In this document: positions 1 through 11,556 of the stretch, piece by piece
Layout: the number at the start of each line of letters is the position of its first letter
How positions within the stretch are numbered: the first letter of the stretch is position 1
Source of the DNA: Ephydatia muelleri
Lineage: Eukaryota > Porifera > Demospongiae > Spongillida > Spongillidae
Assembly (NCBI GenBank): GCA_013339895.1
Contig: JABACO010000001.1
Location: forward strand, 24,244,322-24,308,321
DNA length: 64,000 nucleotides
Direction: 5' to 3'
Translations under genes and position numbers: made by a program
Notes under the pieces: generated by a model
Database searches by the model: none
What the model was told of the DNA's origin: nothing
Seen by the model: only the letters and a program-made list of their open reading frames with translations

Positions 1-454
1 TGGGTGCATGTTCATGTATTATGCGTGAGCTGAAAATTGTAAATACAACCGATGTCATTGCAAGCGTAGCTGAGTGGGCGTGACAAGAATTTTAGCATGG
101 GCTATACTAATAGCAAGTTGGAAGCTTTATTACACGACTAGAGGATGATGCAAGTGCGTAGCAAATAGCCTTACTCACGCCGTGTTGAATACTGCCACCC
201 CGCGACGTGGGAGGCTGCAATGATTCATTCAGATCCATCAATTTGGTACGATCGTTTTGCGAAGCGAGAAGCGTTCTTCCTTTAATTCACCGGTATAAAC
301 TCGCTGCCTGGGTGAGGTAAAATTGTTGCGAACGGCTAGCTTAGTTTTAGGCAGAGAATATGGGCGGAACAAAGAAGTTATCGAAATTTATTGTGGATTG
401 GGAGAATGGAACGCGGGTTGCATACAATAATGGCGCTCATCGAGCAGGAAATGT
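1..454. other. no gene recognised
   Basis: No reading frame here resembles a known protein and no repeat or RNA structure stands out. Composition is mixed and unremarkable. The following fold-back half element begins at about 455; its true edge could lie somewhat upstream. Confidence 0.5.
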
Positions 455-826
455 GCATTAACTTTGCACAGCTGTATCTCCGTAACGGATAACATAATAA
501 TTAGCGAACTGAAAAAATCAATAGCGACAGGACCCCTCTACATACACACTGAATATAAAACGAATTGGACGCTCCTACCTGAAGATGTGGCAGTTTCGAA
601 CCCCATGGGTAATCAGGTCTCATAACGTCGACACGGAGCTTGTGTAAGACACGAAAATATACATACAGAAATGGTGTGCTATGAAGTATTGAAAATAGAA
701 AGTCGATAGCGTTTACAGTGCGGAAGTTATAGCGATTTAAACGTAAGACATTTTTATAACAAATTTTATAATATGCACTAGGTCCCTTTTCGCGGAAACG
801 ATCCCAATATAGCCACTTTTCATTTT
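455..826. mobile_element. half copy of a fold-back (long inverted repeat) element
   Basis: This stretch is one arm of the fold-back family seen complete at 9815-10619 and 32095-32820. Shared landmarks, in order, are a block about sensing-neutral non-coding sequence reading GTATCTCCGTAACGGAT, a block ATAGCGACAGGACCCCTCTA, a GAAAATAGAAAGTCGATAGCG block, and the terminus CTAGGTCCCTTTTCGCGG followed by AAACGATCCCA. The opposite arm is missing, so it cannot fold on itself. It has no coding capacity; the open frame on the minus strand is a by-product of the repeat. Confidence 0.7.
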
Positions 827-2279
827 CTCGGAAACTGACCCATTTCATAATTAGAGTTATAAATATGATACGTCACTGTTGTTTTTAGTATTTATACATA
901 CATAAAGACATCGGAAGCAATCAATAATTGAGTAAATATAATACAAAGTATTTAATGTGCATCAATTGGGGATACAAAATATACAGCGTGTACTAGCTCA
1001 ATGCTGTTATCGTCGTCTTCAAGTAAGTAACTAAGTTCATTAGTATATGCCATGAGTTGTGGTTATATGTAGTAGAAATAAATTTATGTACCGGTACTAG
1101 TATTGCATTGTTTTATTGTACAGTGGTACGAAGTGAACATATCTGCGTATTGCGCTAACGAGTGAAATAAAATGACAGACTTCTCATCCTCTTCAAGTAA
1201 AAAGTATGCGCGCTCTGTTTGAGTATGTGGAGGAATTAGAGAGCATTACGCAATCGTACTAATGGGAAATTTCATATGCATTTAGCGAGAACGGGAATGG
1301 AGTGTTGAGGGATGATTGTAAGTGGAGTACGTGATTGTAGGTGATGTGGGGTGAGTTTATAATTGTGATGTCTGGTCTCAGTGGTTAGTGTTGGATGGTT
1401 AGGTAAAAACTTACATTACTATTGATATGTACAAGTGCATGGTAAAGACAATTACTTTCTTTTCAGAAACAGTTTTGTAACTCATTATACTACTTGAAAT
1501 TCAAGACAAAAAATGAAATTGATGAAGTTTGTTCTCCTCTGTCTAGTAATGTAAAGTACCATCATGATATTTATACGTTAAAGTACCGAAAATCCATGTA
1601 CCTACTTCAAGAATCTAAAATACCAATGGATTTTATTATGGGTTTCCAAACCAAAGACTTAGTCGACTCTAACCGACGTTTCGTTTAGCGCTGCTGATAA
1701 CGTTTAAACAAAAGACATGCGGTGTATAAATTATTTTAATAACTCATACGTGGGACTGTGTTTACGTGTCGATTGGGTTCTATTATGCGTTCTGTGAAGT
1801 TGGAACCGCTGCTCTATCGTGACATCGTGAGTAGGCTGAGACAGCGCCGTTTTTGGTCTGTTGTTCAGCGCTCTTTGTGCAGTGCGGCATGCGGATTTGT
1901 CCGCATATCTGCATATAAGGACTAATGTTTGTGATTGCAGTTGTCTCTTGTTTGATACGAAGCTTTTTGATTGCTATTGTTTGTATGAGTGATTCGTTGC
2001 GCAAATTTACACAGTTACTACTTCAAGCATTCCATGGCCGAAAAGAGAAAGATCTGCAATTTAAAGTGACGAAGGCCTTCTTAGTGAAAAATTTCATTAA
2101 AATGAATCACAAGGTTTGGGAACATTGTCCGAAGAGCCGCTAAAACATATCCATAAAAATCTTCATTTGTATCGAGAGAAGATGGCTCGAAAAGCAACAC
2201 AACAGGCTAACGTAACTGATGTCCTAACATAGCTTTGGGCCATATCAGATCCAATAGTGCGAAGCTATAGATCTATATT
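827..2279. other. intergenic, no supported gene
   Basis: AT-rich sequence with only short open frames (for example 1494-1688 and 1925-2143 on the plus strand), none of which shows a recognisable domain. No inverted repeat or tandem array was found. The plus-strand frame ending near 2143 lies just upstream of the zinc-knuckle relic at 2280 and could be part of the same decayed element, but no motif proves it. Confidence 0.5.
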
Positions 2280-2360
2280 GTAAAATGCTCATTTTGCAAT
2301 GGACAACATAACGTTCGCTCCTGTCCACATCGACAAGCTGGTGCTATCACTGGAAGATAT
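2280..2360 (+). pseudogene. zinc-knuckle relic, transposase-like
   Basis: A short frame reads a Cys-x2-Cys-x3-His-x4-Cys cluster (KCSFC, then GQHNVRSCP). This resembles the C-terminal CCHC knuckle of MULE-type transposases, which normally has x4 rather than x3 between the second Cys and His. Upstream frames are interrupted by stops and no transposase core is recognisable. What is seen is only the knuckle; its assignment to a MULE relic is an inference. Confidence 0.3.
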
Positions 2361-3035
2361 GTATTTTTTCTGAAGAAGTTGATCTTCAAGGTGCTGATAT
2401 CACATGTACCTCTTCTACCAGTTTAACCTCCTCTATTCAATCTTGTCTGAACAATTATAATGATTTATTGATTGATTTAAACTCTTACCATATCTTGATA
2501 GATGTGCCTTGATTTATATTACGTACTTGTGGTTATATATAAACCCGAATTAGTGCTATATAAATCCGCTGATCATTAAGCATATGTAAATAACTACTCC
2601 TCTGTGTAGGTAATTGTGATTGTTGTGGTTCGTTTTTCTAGCTGTTGTAATCATTAATGGTGCCAGTTAAATAAAAGTTGGTCTTATCATGTACTAATTG
2701 TGTATTAACTTTTCATGTTTCAAAAATGTTATCATTTTAAACCACTGTGCACTGGGTGTTGTATGTCTCTGTATATCAAGTTTTTTAATACACTTGTGAT
2801 GAGTGTACAAACTTTAGCTATTATTGTTTCCAATTGTTTGAGCTGGTATTCTGATTCTCATTAACTGTTTGTAACGTTAGGTGCAACCAATCCCACAATT
2901 CAGAAACCGTAAGTTTCTCCCACATATTAAAAATATGTGCTATACATAAAATCAAAACTCCACAACTCCATCAAACACCTTACTGAGGCGCCCTGGACAT
3001 CCCGCCAAGCTTAAGCCCATGGAGCCGACGGATAA
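2361..3035. other. intergenic, nothing recognised
   Basis: AT-rich sequence without open frames of note, tandem repeats or inverted repeats. Confidence 0.5.
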
Positions 3036-3040
3036 TCCCC

Positions 3041-3117
3041 GTGCGCATAGTGGGACTTGAACCCACCAGTATAATGATTGGAAATCAATAATTTTACCCA
3101 ATAAATTATACGTGAGG
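3041..3117 (-). tRNA. tRNA-like relic or tRNA-derived SINE head
   Basis: Read on the minus strand, 3066-3050 forms a perfect 5-bp T stem with a 7-base loop (GTGGG TTCAAGT CCCAC), and GGTTCAAGTCC fits the pol III B box. An anticodon-like arm lies at about 3089-3073 with loop TTTCCAA (anticodon position UCC) and one mismatch in the stem. A D-loop-like GGGT follows further upstream. The acceptor stem does not pair well, so a functional tRNA is unlikely; a tRNA pseudogene or the head of a tRNA-derived SINE fits better. Confidence 0.3.
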
Positions 3118-3199
3118 ACATTTTCCATTATTTACCAACACAGTATCTATGCCAACACCCACTGTTCCTGTATCCAACCCTGGTGTCAGCCTTAGCCAT

Positions 3200-3552
3200 C
3201 ATCTCCTATAGCGGTAGGGTGTGTAACCTCCCCTGCATAATGAAAATCGATTTTTCCGAATACTTTTAAAGCACTAATCGGTTTTTGTGGATCTGAAAAC
3301 GATTTTTCCGAATAGTTTAAAAAACAAAATCGATTTTTCCGAATAGGTTTTCCCAAATTTCCTGCTGAATACCTAGGTTATTCAGGTTATGTGCTTGTGG
3401 AGTGCACACTAAGATAATTTATGTCTGCCACCTGGTTTTGCACCCAAACTAGAGCTATGCATGTCAGTTTAAAACACAGAGACACAAAGGTCTACAGTAG
3501 TATGTGTTTGCCAAATAGAGTTTAATAAATTGTAACATCATTCCCATAGCCC
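3200..3552. other. intergenic with short direct repeats
   Basis: The phrase AAATCGATTTTTCCGAATA recurs three times between about 3240 and 3350 as short imperfect direct repeats. No gene is visible. Confidence 0.4.
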
Positions 3553-3553
3553 A

Positions 3554-3674
3554 TTAGTCTCGTACCCAGACCCACCATGACGTAAGCGTTTATCGCTTAC
3601 AGTATAAACACTACGTAGTGTTTATACTGTAAGCGATAAACGCTTACGTCATGGTGGGTCTGGGTACGAGACTA
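3554..3674. mobile_element. perfect palindromic MITE with 8-bp target duplication
   Basis: The sequence from 3553 to 3676 is a perfect palindrome of 124 bp with its centre at 3614/3615 (CTAC/GTAG) and no spacer. The element itself starts TTAGTCTCGTACC and ends GGTACGAGACTA. It is flanked by a direct repeat ATAGCCCA at 3546-3553 and 3675-3682. An 8-bp duplication is the hallmark of hAT-superfamily insertion. There is no coding capacity, so it would depend on a transposase in trans. Perfect arms suggest a recent insertion or ongoing arm homogenisation. Confidence 0.8.
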
Positions 3675-3713
3675 ATAGCCCATGTCATCATCCCAAACCC
3701 ACTGTGCAGTGGC

Positions 3714-4725
3714 GTGGTGGCCGGGGGGGGGGGGGGGGGGGGATTTTCTTTTCGATACGTAAATCATACCATGGCTATTAAAAAATACAATCTGAGGAAA
3801 ATTGATTGCACAAGCATATGATGGAGCATCTAACACGAGTGGCTGTTACAACGGTTTTCAAGCCTTGGTTCACAGAAGGATAAATTCCAATTTTATTCAT
3901 CACTGTCCAGATACAGTGGCTGTTGTGATAGACACAGTTACATACACTGTTCGGGAATCTTGAAGTACTCTATTTGCTGTTTAGTAAATCACTAAAAGCA
4001 CATACCATGTTTGAAGACTGGCAAAGATCTGAAGGCTTGGAGATCCGTTCACTAAAGCAGCTTAATACCACAAGATGGAGCAGCAGAGAGATGTGTATAA
4101 AGTCATTCATAGAACGGCATAAAAGCATTGTACTTTCCTTAGAAGGATCCAGGATGATACCACCTTCGATGACAAGCAGAGGTCTGACGCTGCAGGGTTA
4201 CTACTATCTATAAATACAGAACAATTCCTTGCCACTTTGTACTTGTTTCATGAAGTATTTGGTCGTACTGGACCCCTTAGTCACTGTCTACAATCAACCC
4301 ATGCCAACTTTTCCAATGCCATAACTATGGTGAATGCTGTTGTAATGTCTTTGGAACAAATGAGGGAGAATGCTGATGAAATCATTCGTATCATGGAAAT
4401 GTGGCTGTTGGTGATTTTGATAATGTAGCATGGAAACCAACACACATTCGTTATTGTCAAGCAACTACTGCACACTCAAGTAATGCAGTGCAGGACACTG
4501 AAACACCACTAGAAGCATGGAAATGGAACACATTCTATATTGACACAATACTGGGATCCCATCGGAATAGAATAAAATGTTCTTTGATACCTTGTCTATA
4601 CTCTGTCCCCAAAACTTCATGAAGCTTCAAGCTTCTTTCAAAACATTACAAGATCATGAATGCCATCTGAAACGTTTTCTGACAAGTATGACTTTGCATG
4701 AAGTGCAGGGGCAAAGATAACTAAC
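3714..4725 (+). pseudogene. hAT transposase pseudogene (zinc-finger MYM type 1-like)
   Basis: A hAT-type end (CAGTGGCGTGGTGG followed by a G tract) at 3714 is followed by plus-strand pieces in shifting frames that keep the order of a ZMYM1-like hAT transposase. From about 3806 there is the AYDGASNTSG motif around the second catalytic Asp. A region at 3974-4210 includes the LKQLNTTRWSSRE block. A middle region at 4215-4440 reads like TLYLFHEVFGRTGPLS, and the tail at 4600-4720 reads like FMKLQASFKTLQDHE. Several frameshifts and stops break it, and the C-terminal dimerisation domain is missing. It cannot make an active enzyme. The family identification is confident from motif order; the exact 3-prime end is not. 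Confidence 0.75.
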
Positions 4726-5252
4726 GTTTGGCAAAGTAGCACTTAGAGGTGCTACAGCTGTTTGTTTTGACCAAAAAGTCAGCAGGCATCCCTTGTTTTT
4801 CAGTTCTACACTTTTCAATTCCTGGAGTAATGTCGCTACCTTATCCTCCAAGCCTTCCTCTTTCTTTAGTACGGTCCATTTGACTTTGAACTCCTGCTGA
4901 CAGACCTGCTTTGACTTCTTTGGATAGGCTGCCACATATGCTTATACAATGTAGCATAAAGCTTAGCTAATATTTAAATGTGATGTCATCTTTCATCACC
5001 CCCCTCTTCCCCCCTTGTCACAGACTGTCACAAATTTGCGTACCCCTCCCCCCCCCCCCCCCCCCCCCCCTCTTCTGCGTGACATCATTTATGGACGGCC
5101 CCTGGGTTCTAACAACTATGCTAAACCATCGGACAAGTAGCAGGAGGTTAATGCCATGATTAAAATCTAGTTAGGGCGACGCAGCCATGGAAAGACTTAT
5201 GTCCAGACCCAATACATCACAGCTGCAGCACTTGGCATTATAATTCATTTTT
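4726..5252. other. intergenic with a C homopolymer and an unassigned ORF
   Basis: A minus-strand frame (4654-4935, 93 codons, rich in Lys and Glu) overlaps the end of the hAT relic; no domain is recognised and it may be chance or an element N-terminus. A C tract of about 25 bases lies near 5046-5070, followed by GTGACATCATTTATGG, which may mark the far end of the decayed element. Confidence 0.35.
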
Positions 5253-6099
5253 TGATTTAACACTCAGGAAAGCGCTTGTGGATTCTTCCGTTCACAATCA
5301 TGATTGCTTGTGACATTCTTACATGTAGTTGTTTCATGACCTCTACATTCTTATTATGTGACTTATTCTTGTCCCAAGATGTTCTTGGTGGAATACCATA
5401 TACCTTGTCAAATTGATTCACTGCTAAATCAAATTTCATGCACTTACCAACACGTACAACTGATTCATCTGAAATGCTACTGTGCAATGAGAAGATGGCA
5501 GACTTAGCATTGCGAAGTTCAAGTTCCATGATGTGGAGGTCACAGGTGATATTCATACCCGGTTTACAGTGAGTATTTACGGTTTGGCTCCATTTAAGCT
5601 GGGCACAAATGCTGGGTGTAAACATAAAGCTGTACTGGAATAGCAGTGAAAATGCCTTGTAGTTCTCTCTCTGGCTTTAAAAGATGATAGAAAAAAATTA
5701 CTACATCTTAAAATGTGATCACCATCACCTTCCTTGATGGCATCATTACATTCATCCAGAAGGAGCCACAATGTGATAATCTCACACGAATAGTTGTGGA
5801 TGACGTCTTTGGTGTCTTTCGGTTTGGAAAGATTGATGTCAACAAATGACTCTGCAATGACTTGTGCTGCTTGCAATAAATATACCTTTTTGCCTTTATT
5901 CCATAGACATACATGTATGCACCGAACCTTCGGGAAGGAGAGCTGAGCCTTGAGGAGTATCTTGTGCCATCATTTCAAAGTTCTCCACTGCGGCACTTAA
6001 TATATGCACATGTAGAACAGTTTCAATGACATCCTCACAGGCATCAATATTTTTGCTGGAATTAACAGTGATATTACTTAGATTGAGCACAGAGTACAT
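5253..6099 (-). pseudogene. DUF6589-like protein, broken
   Basis: Minus-strand frames at 6099-5896, 5876-5577 and 5625-5257 together carry landmarks I associate with the DUF6589 family, which is common in transposon-rich invertebrate and fungal genomes and has no known biochemical role. They are NFEMMAQDTPQGSALLPEGS, then a KEGDGDHILR block, then QLKWSQTVNTHCKPG followed by ITCDLHIMELE, DESVVRVGKCM and KVYGIPPRTSW. The piece ends in KRFPEC. At least one frameshift lies near 5650, between the KEGDGDHI block and the WSQTVNTH block. The N-terminal part is absent. It is adjacent to the hAT relic and could be cargo or a separate degenerate element. Confidence 0.55.
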
Positions 6100-6146
6100 A
6101 GCTGACCTTCTGTCATAGATTAAGTGCTATACAAACTGTGCCATTT

Positions 6147-6147
<1 letters not shown>

Positions 6148-6177
<30 letters not shown>

Positions 6178-6190
6178 GGGAAAGGGGGGA
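6148..6190. repeat. poly-T then poly-G tract
   Basis: About a dozen T residues run straight into an uninterrupted G tract of more than 20 bases and then a purine-rich tail. This is one of at least nine long G or C homopolymers in the window. Confidence 0.8.
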
Positions 6191-6464
6191 GAGAAGTAAA
6201 TGTAGCCAACATATAAAGTATAGGTCCTAATGCTTTTTTTTTAATTATTTGTTATTCTATAAGTCTGACATGTACTGTACATATTGCACTCTGGCAATTA
6301 AAGGGCAGAAATTTGCAATGAGCCCAAACAAGTCATCATTGGATGGAAGCAATGTATCTAACTGAATAAAATCAGTGTAAGTTAGAGACGGTCAATCATC
6401 ATATGCACTCAAATCGATGCGATTTCTGACAGCATATGAATGAAACAATGAGATGACTTTGACT

Positions 6465-7112
<648 letters not shown>

Positions 7113-7257
7113 TCAGAGGCATAAATGACTCCCAGGCATAAATGACTCCCCCGGTCATTTACGCCTAAGGTGTAAATGACTCCTACTAGGCATATATGAC
7201 TCCCCACGTGAATTCCATAAGCCACGTGTAGTTGTCGAAGTGAGAAAGCTCGCTCGC

Positions 7258-9073
7258 ATGGACCAGGATGAATTCAGTGTTACCTGCGTATGAATCAATA
7301 TCCTAAGGGCATTTCAAAGGGAGATAAGGCCAATCTAAGGCGCAAATGCAAAAACTTCAAGTTCAACTGTGGAGTGCTCTATTTCAGAAGAGTGAAGAAA
7401 GGCGAGGTGACAAGGAAGGGTGGAAGATTTGTGTTAGGACCAAAGACGAAAAAAGACGCATTCTGGAGTCATGCCATGCTGGAATTGAAGGTAAAACTAA
7501 AAGTATTTATTATTCAGTACAATAATTGTATACCTGTATTTGTACATGTAGGAAGCCACTTAGGCAGAGATAAAACCATTCAAAAAATATCCAGTCGTTT
7601 CTTCTGGAAAAACATAAATGAAGATATTCGAATAACACTGCGACAAATGTCAGAGAACTAACGCTAAGTTTTCAAAGTCCAATGCTAAGCTGCATCCTAT
7701 TGTTCCAATGCCAAATGTTTGGCACCAGGTTGGTGACTTCGTATGTAGGTATAATACAATATAAATCTCAACACAATACTCTACCAATATATAGGTGGTA
7801 TTGACCTCATTAGTCCATTGCCCACCACCTCAAAGGGCAATAAGTATGTGGTCACTTTAGTAGATTATTTCAGCAAGTGGCCTGAAGGTGCACCACTGAA
7901 GGATAAGACTGCTGCAAGTGTAGCACTCTTCTTGTTTGAAACTTTCTGCAGGTATGTGTATGATTTGGAAATACGTGGAAGATTAAATTGATCGCATGCA
8001 TCATGTGATCATTGCATGTTATTATATTTTACGTATTACTGTGAAGTTATTATTTCGGACCAAGGCGAGAGTTTGTTAATAAAGTTTAAGAGCAGCTCTT
8101 TCGTCTGACTCAAACCCACCATAAAGTACCACCCTCAGACAAATGGCTTAACTGAACTGTTTAATCAAGCATTGCAAGCCAGTTTGATTAAAGTTGTGAA
8201 CAGCAGCCAAGACGACTGGGATGAGCATCTCTCAGCTGTCCTATTTGCTTATCAAACCAGCGTACAAAAAGCCACAAAGCTTACTCCTTTTGAAATCATG
8301 TACTGTCGGTAAGTATAAAATGCATGCAGGTATATTACTTTTGTTTCATGAGCTGCCATGCATTCATACAGAAAACCAAAGTTACCCATTGACATGGAAT
8401 ATGCAATGAGCAGCACAGAAAATGGTGATGGTGCTCGCAATGATGAATCCGATGGTGATGTTCACACTGGTGATGGTGATGGTGCTCTAAATGATGAATT
8501 AGATGGTGATGTTTACACTGGTGATGGTGATGGTGCTCTAAATGATGAATCCGATGGTGATGTTCACACTGGTGATGGTGATGGTGCTCCCAATGATGAA
8601 TCAGATGGTGATGTTCACTCTGGTGATGGTAATTGTGAGATTCAAAAAAGTAAGAACACTTCATTGGAAGGACCTTCTAGTACTTACGAGTGGAATCCAG
8701 ATGAAATAGTACATCAAGCTACCAAGATGGTACAGATTAAGAAAATGATCACAGAAACTACAATGTCCAACATTGAAAAAGCACAACAAAAGGTTATGAC
8801 CGAAAACACAGCAATGAACAAAAGTAAGAGTCATATCAATGTTATGTGTTGTATGTAAAATGTTTGCACTTGCAGGAATTTCATCCAGAAGAGTTGGTAC
8901 TTCTTCAAAATAGCCACATAGACTCAAAGAAGGGGGATAAGCTACAACCAAGATGGTTGGAACCATGCCGAGTGTACGAAGCTTTAGAAAAAGGGGTATG
9001 CCGCTTGGAAAATGCTTATGGAAGGGTTCTGAAAACTGCAGTGAATAGATGCCGTTTGAAAAAAATTCAATGA
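7258..9073 (+). pseudogene. Ginger/gypsy-type integrase, multi-exon, damaged
   Basis: Six exon-like blocks with GT-AG borders can be followed: about 7258-7490, 7552-7730, 7795-7952, 8040-8310, 8355-8830 and 8873-9073. They encode, in order, a basic N-terminus (YPKGISKGDKANLRRKC), an HHCC-type zinc-binding region (GSHLGRDKTIQKISSRFFW), and the integrase core. The core shows GIDLISP (first Asp), VDYFSKWPE, IISDQGE (second Asp) and GLTELFNQ (Glu), then an acidic repeat region and a C-terminal PRWLEPCRVYEALEKGVCRLEN block typical of the GPY/F or chromo-like tail. The DDE residues are all visible. Frames shift near 7290 and near 8090, so this copy is probably inactive. An integrase of this kind would act in the nucleus on element ends. 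Confidence 0.7.
8430..8640 (+). repeat. 51-bp coding minisatellite in the integrase
   Basis: About four copies of a 51-bp unit encode 17-residue acidic repeats of the type DGDVHTGDGDGALNDES. They sit between the integrase core and its C-terminal tail and stay in frame. Copy 2 has a different acidic repeat at the same place. Confidence 0.85.
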
Positions 9074-9404
9074 TCCAACACCTTTATTAACAATGCAACT
9101 ATTAATTAATTAATTTATTTATTTATTTTTGTCTAAATGTATGCTGTGTACTATAAATTTTGCAGTTAATGTCCGTTAAAAAAAGGTAATTACTAATATT
9201 ATTTAGTACTATTTTAATTTAAAGATCATTATTTTATACATACAGAGAAGTAGATAATGCATGCTATTACTGATGAATTGATTTTTAATGTGCTATAACA
9301 AATGGATCAACAGCTCAGTGGTCTGAAAACGGGAAACATCCAAGCAATGATGCAAAGTGCTTGGAGCTGGGGTGGGTGTGTGTGTGCCTTTGGCAGTCAA
9401 GGTT

Positions 9405-9690
9405 TATAGGCCTGATGCACAGGCAAACCTTTCTCAGCTTGCTGCGTGCCTTGCAATCAGATCAAATTTTTGCAAGCCACTTCTGCTCTCTATAGCAGGT
9501 TAAACCTGGTCCTAGTCAAAGCTAATGCCAGAACTCTGTTGTCCCGTTCATTGGCAACTGGATGTTAGTCTCCTCAACTTTTCCATTCCAGTGTATTGGT
9601 TTTTGTTTAGTAACTGTGTAGCTTAAAACTGTAATAATGTTGTGTATGTCATATTATTATTATTGTACATATTTTACAATGACTGACCCA
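9405..9690 (+). pseudogene. retrotransposon 3-prime tail, 5-prime truncated
   Basis: The plus strand encodes a short C-terminal block like LSQLAACLAIRS followed by LVLVKANARTLLSRS, which recurs at 13.3, 14.1, 22.3, 22.5 and 52.2 kb. It is followed by an AT-rich non-coding tail with ATTATTATTATTG. Only the last 50 or so residues remain. The pattern fits a 5-prime truncated insertion of a retrotransposon whose reverse transcriptase ORF ends in this block. It lies inside Ginger-like copy 1, so it inserted after or with that element. Confidence 0.5.
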
Positions 9691-9814
9691 TTAAAATCAA
9701 TTTGTAAAAAAATGAAGATGAAATCTGTACTCCAGGAGAATTGAGTTCTTGAAATAAATCTTCACAGAGAAATGTCATCAAATCACAAAAGGTGTGCAAA
9801 TTTTTCCTTACATA

Positions 9815-10619
9815 TGGGAAAGTTTAGGGACCTAGCGTGTATTGTAAAAAAGCATAATAAAAATGCCTTACGTTTGAAATGCTATAACTTCCGAAGGGTT
9901 AACGCTATCGTCTTCCTATTTTCAGCACTTCATATTACACCATTTCTCTATGGTAAAATACTTTTTGGGATCTTGCACTTGCTCCTTGCCAGTATTGCAA
10001 CGTTCGATACTCCACCGGGTTCAAACCCGCCATAACTTTCTGTAGGAGTATGAAATCCGGTATGTAGGTAGAGAGGTCCTATACCTATCGATTTGTTCTG
10101 TTCGTTAATTTTTATGCCATCTGTTACGGAGATTCAGTTGAATAAACTACGTGCACGTTTTCCCGCTTGATTCGCGCCAATGTAATAATCCCCGCCTCCC
10201 CATACATTGAGCGGAGCGCAATTTGCCCAAATCATTGGCGCGAAACGAGCGCGAAAATGTGCACGTAGTTTGTTCAACTGTATCTCCGTAATGGATTGCA
10301 TAAAAATTAACGAACAGAACAAATAGATAGATATAGGACCTCTCCACCTACAAACCGAATTTGAAGCGATTTGATTACTCCTACAGAAAGTTATGGCTGG
10401 TTTGAACCCGGTGGGGTATCGGACATCGGGATACTGGCATGGAGCATGTTCAAGATCCCAAAATGTATTCTACCATAGAGAAATGGTGTAGTATGAAGTG
10501 CTGAAAATAGGAAGACGATAGCGTTAACCCTTCGGAAGTTATAGCATTTCAAACGTAAGGCATTTTTATTATGCTTTTTTATAATACACGCTAGGTCCCT
10601 TTTCTCGGAAACATTCCCA
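9815..10619. mobile_element. fold-back element, complete, nested in Ginger-like copy 1
   Basis: Two arms of roughly 370 bp are inverted copies of each other around a short centre near 10190-10230 (GCGCCAATGTAATAATCCCC versus its partner). Outer ends read TGGGAAAGTTTAGGGACC on the left and GGTCCCTTTTCTCGG then AAACATTCCCA on the right; the left arm lacks a short piece of the terminus. It shares blocks with 455-826, 31730-31970 and 32095-32820. It is non-coding. Ginger-like copy 2 has only about 250 bp at the corresponding place, so the insertion is later than the split of the two copies. Confidence 0.8.
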
Positions 10620-10650
10620 TATATATTGTTAATTTTGACTGTTCATGCAA

Positions 10651-11466
10651 ATTTTTTGCAGCAGTGTCCCTATTGGATTAAAGATTTGTCACTCAGCTAC
10701 AAAGCATAAAACAATTATTGAAACCAACGAAATGTTGACTGATGAACACATTCAAGCTGCACAAAATCTCCTGAAAAAGCAAGTTCAACATTTAGCTGGT
10801 TTGCAGTCTACTCAAAATAAGGGATTCTCTCCAGCATTGATAAGTGATGGATCATTTCAGGAAGGTATGCCCTTATGACATGAATGCACATTTTATTTTA
10901 TTTATTACATTGCCATATGCAGTTGTACAGGTGTTGTTTGTACCTGAACGTGACCACTGGGTGACTACCAGCTATTATGAAGGAGAGGTCAGGCTGTATG
11001 ATAGCAAATTCAACCATGTTATAATTATTAAGTGATAGCCTGAAAGAGCAAATTGCCATAATCTACAAAGAAGCCACCCAAAGCAATGTTCTAACTGTGA
11101 GAGCAATGCCCATTCAACAGCAAACAGGAGGGGTGGACTGTGGATTATTTGCCATTGCTCTTTGCCTACCATGCTGCATTGGGGGAAAATTTAGGGGAGG
11201 TGACATTTGAGCAAAAAAATCTTCGTCAAAGTTTGGCGCACTGTTTTGAGCAGAACTGCCTACAACCATTTTTTTTCACCCCATGTTTCTTCACCCCACG
11301 GATCTATTGCAGTAAAGAGGAACAAAACCAAACGTTGCCAGAATCATCTGATTACAATGTTATACAGTGTGATCAATGCCAACAGTGGTACCATTTCCGC
11401 TGCATGAACATTCAGCAAAAAAGTGTTCATGCATCATGGTTGTGCATTAACTGTCAGTCTTTGTAA
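10651..11466 (+). pseudogene. Ulp1/C48-type cysteine protease with C-terminal PHD finger
   Basis: The first block (10645-10866) reads TDEHIQAAQNLLKKQ, a hallmark of transposon-borne C48 proteases. After a short intron, VQVLFVPERDHWV gives the catalytic His, VRLYDSKF the Asp, and QQQTGGVDCGLFAIAL the Cys. A frameshift near 11160 moves the rest to another frame, which continues AYHAALGE, then a PHD finger: NVIQCDQCQQWYHFRC and WLCINC. C48 enzymes process SUMO or related modifiers; PHD fingers usually read histone tails. The gene follows the integrase in both Ginger-like copies, so it is element cargo. The frameshift between catalytic core and PHD finger probably makes this copy a pseudogene. 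Confidence 0.7.
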
Positions 11467-11556
11467 GTAGCAAGCAGACTGTAACATTATTTGTCTTTGT
11501 CAGTGTTCATTCATTTTCTATATATTAATGATACAGATTATATAGCCGGATACATA

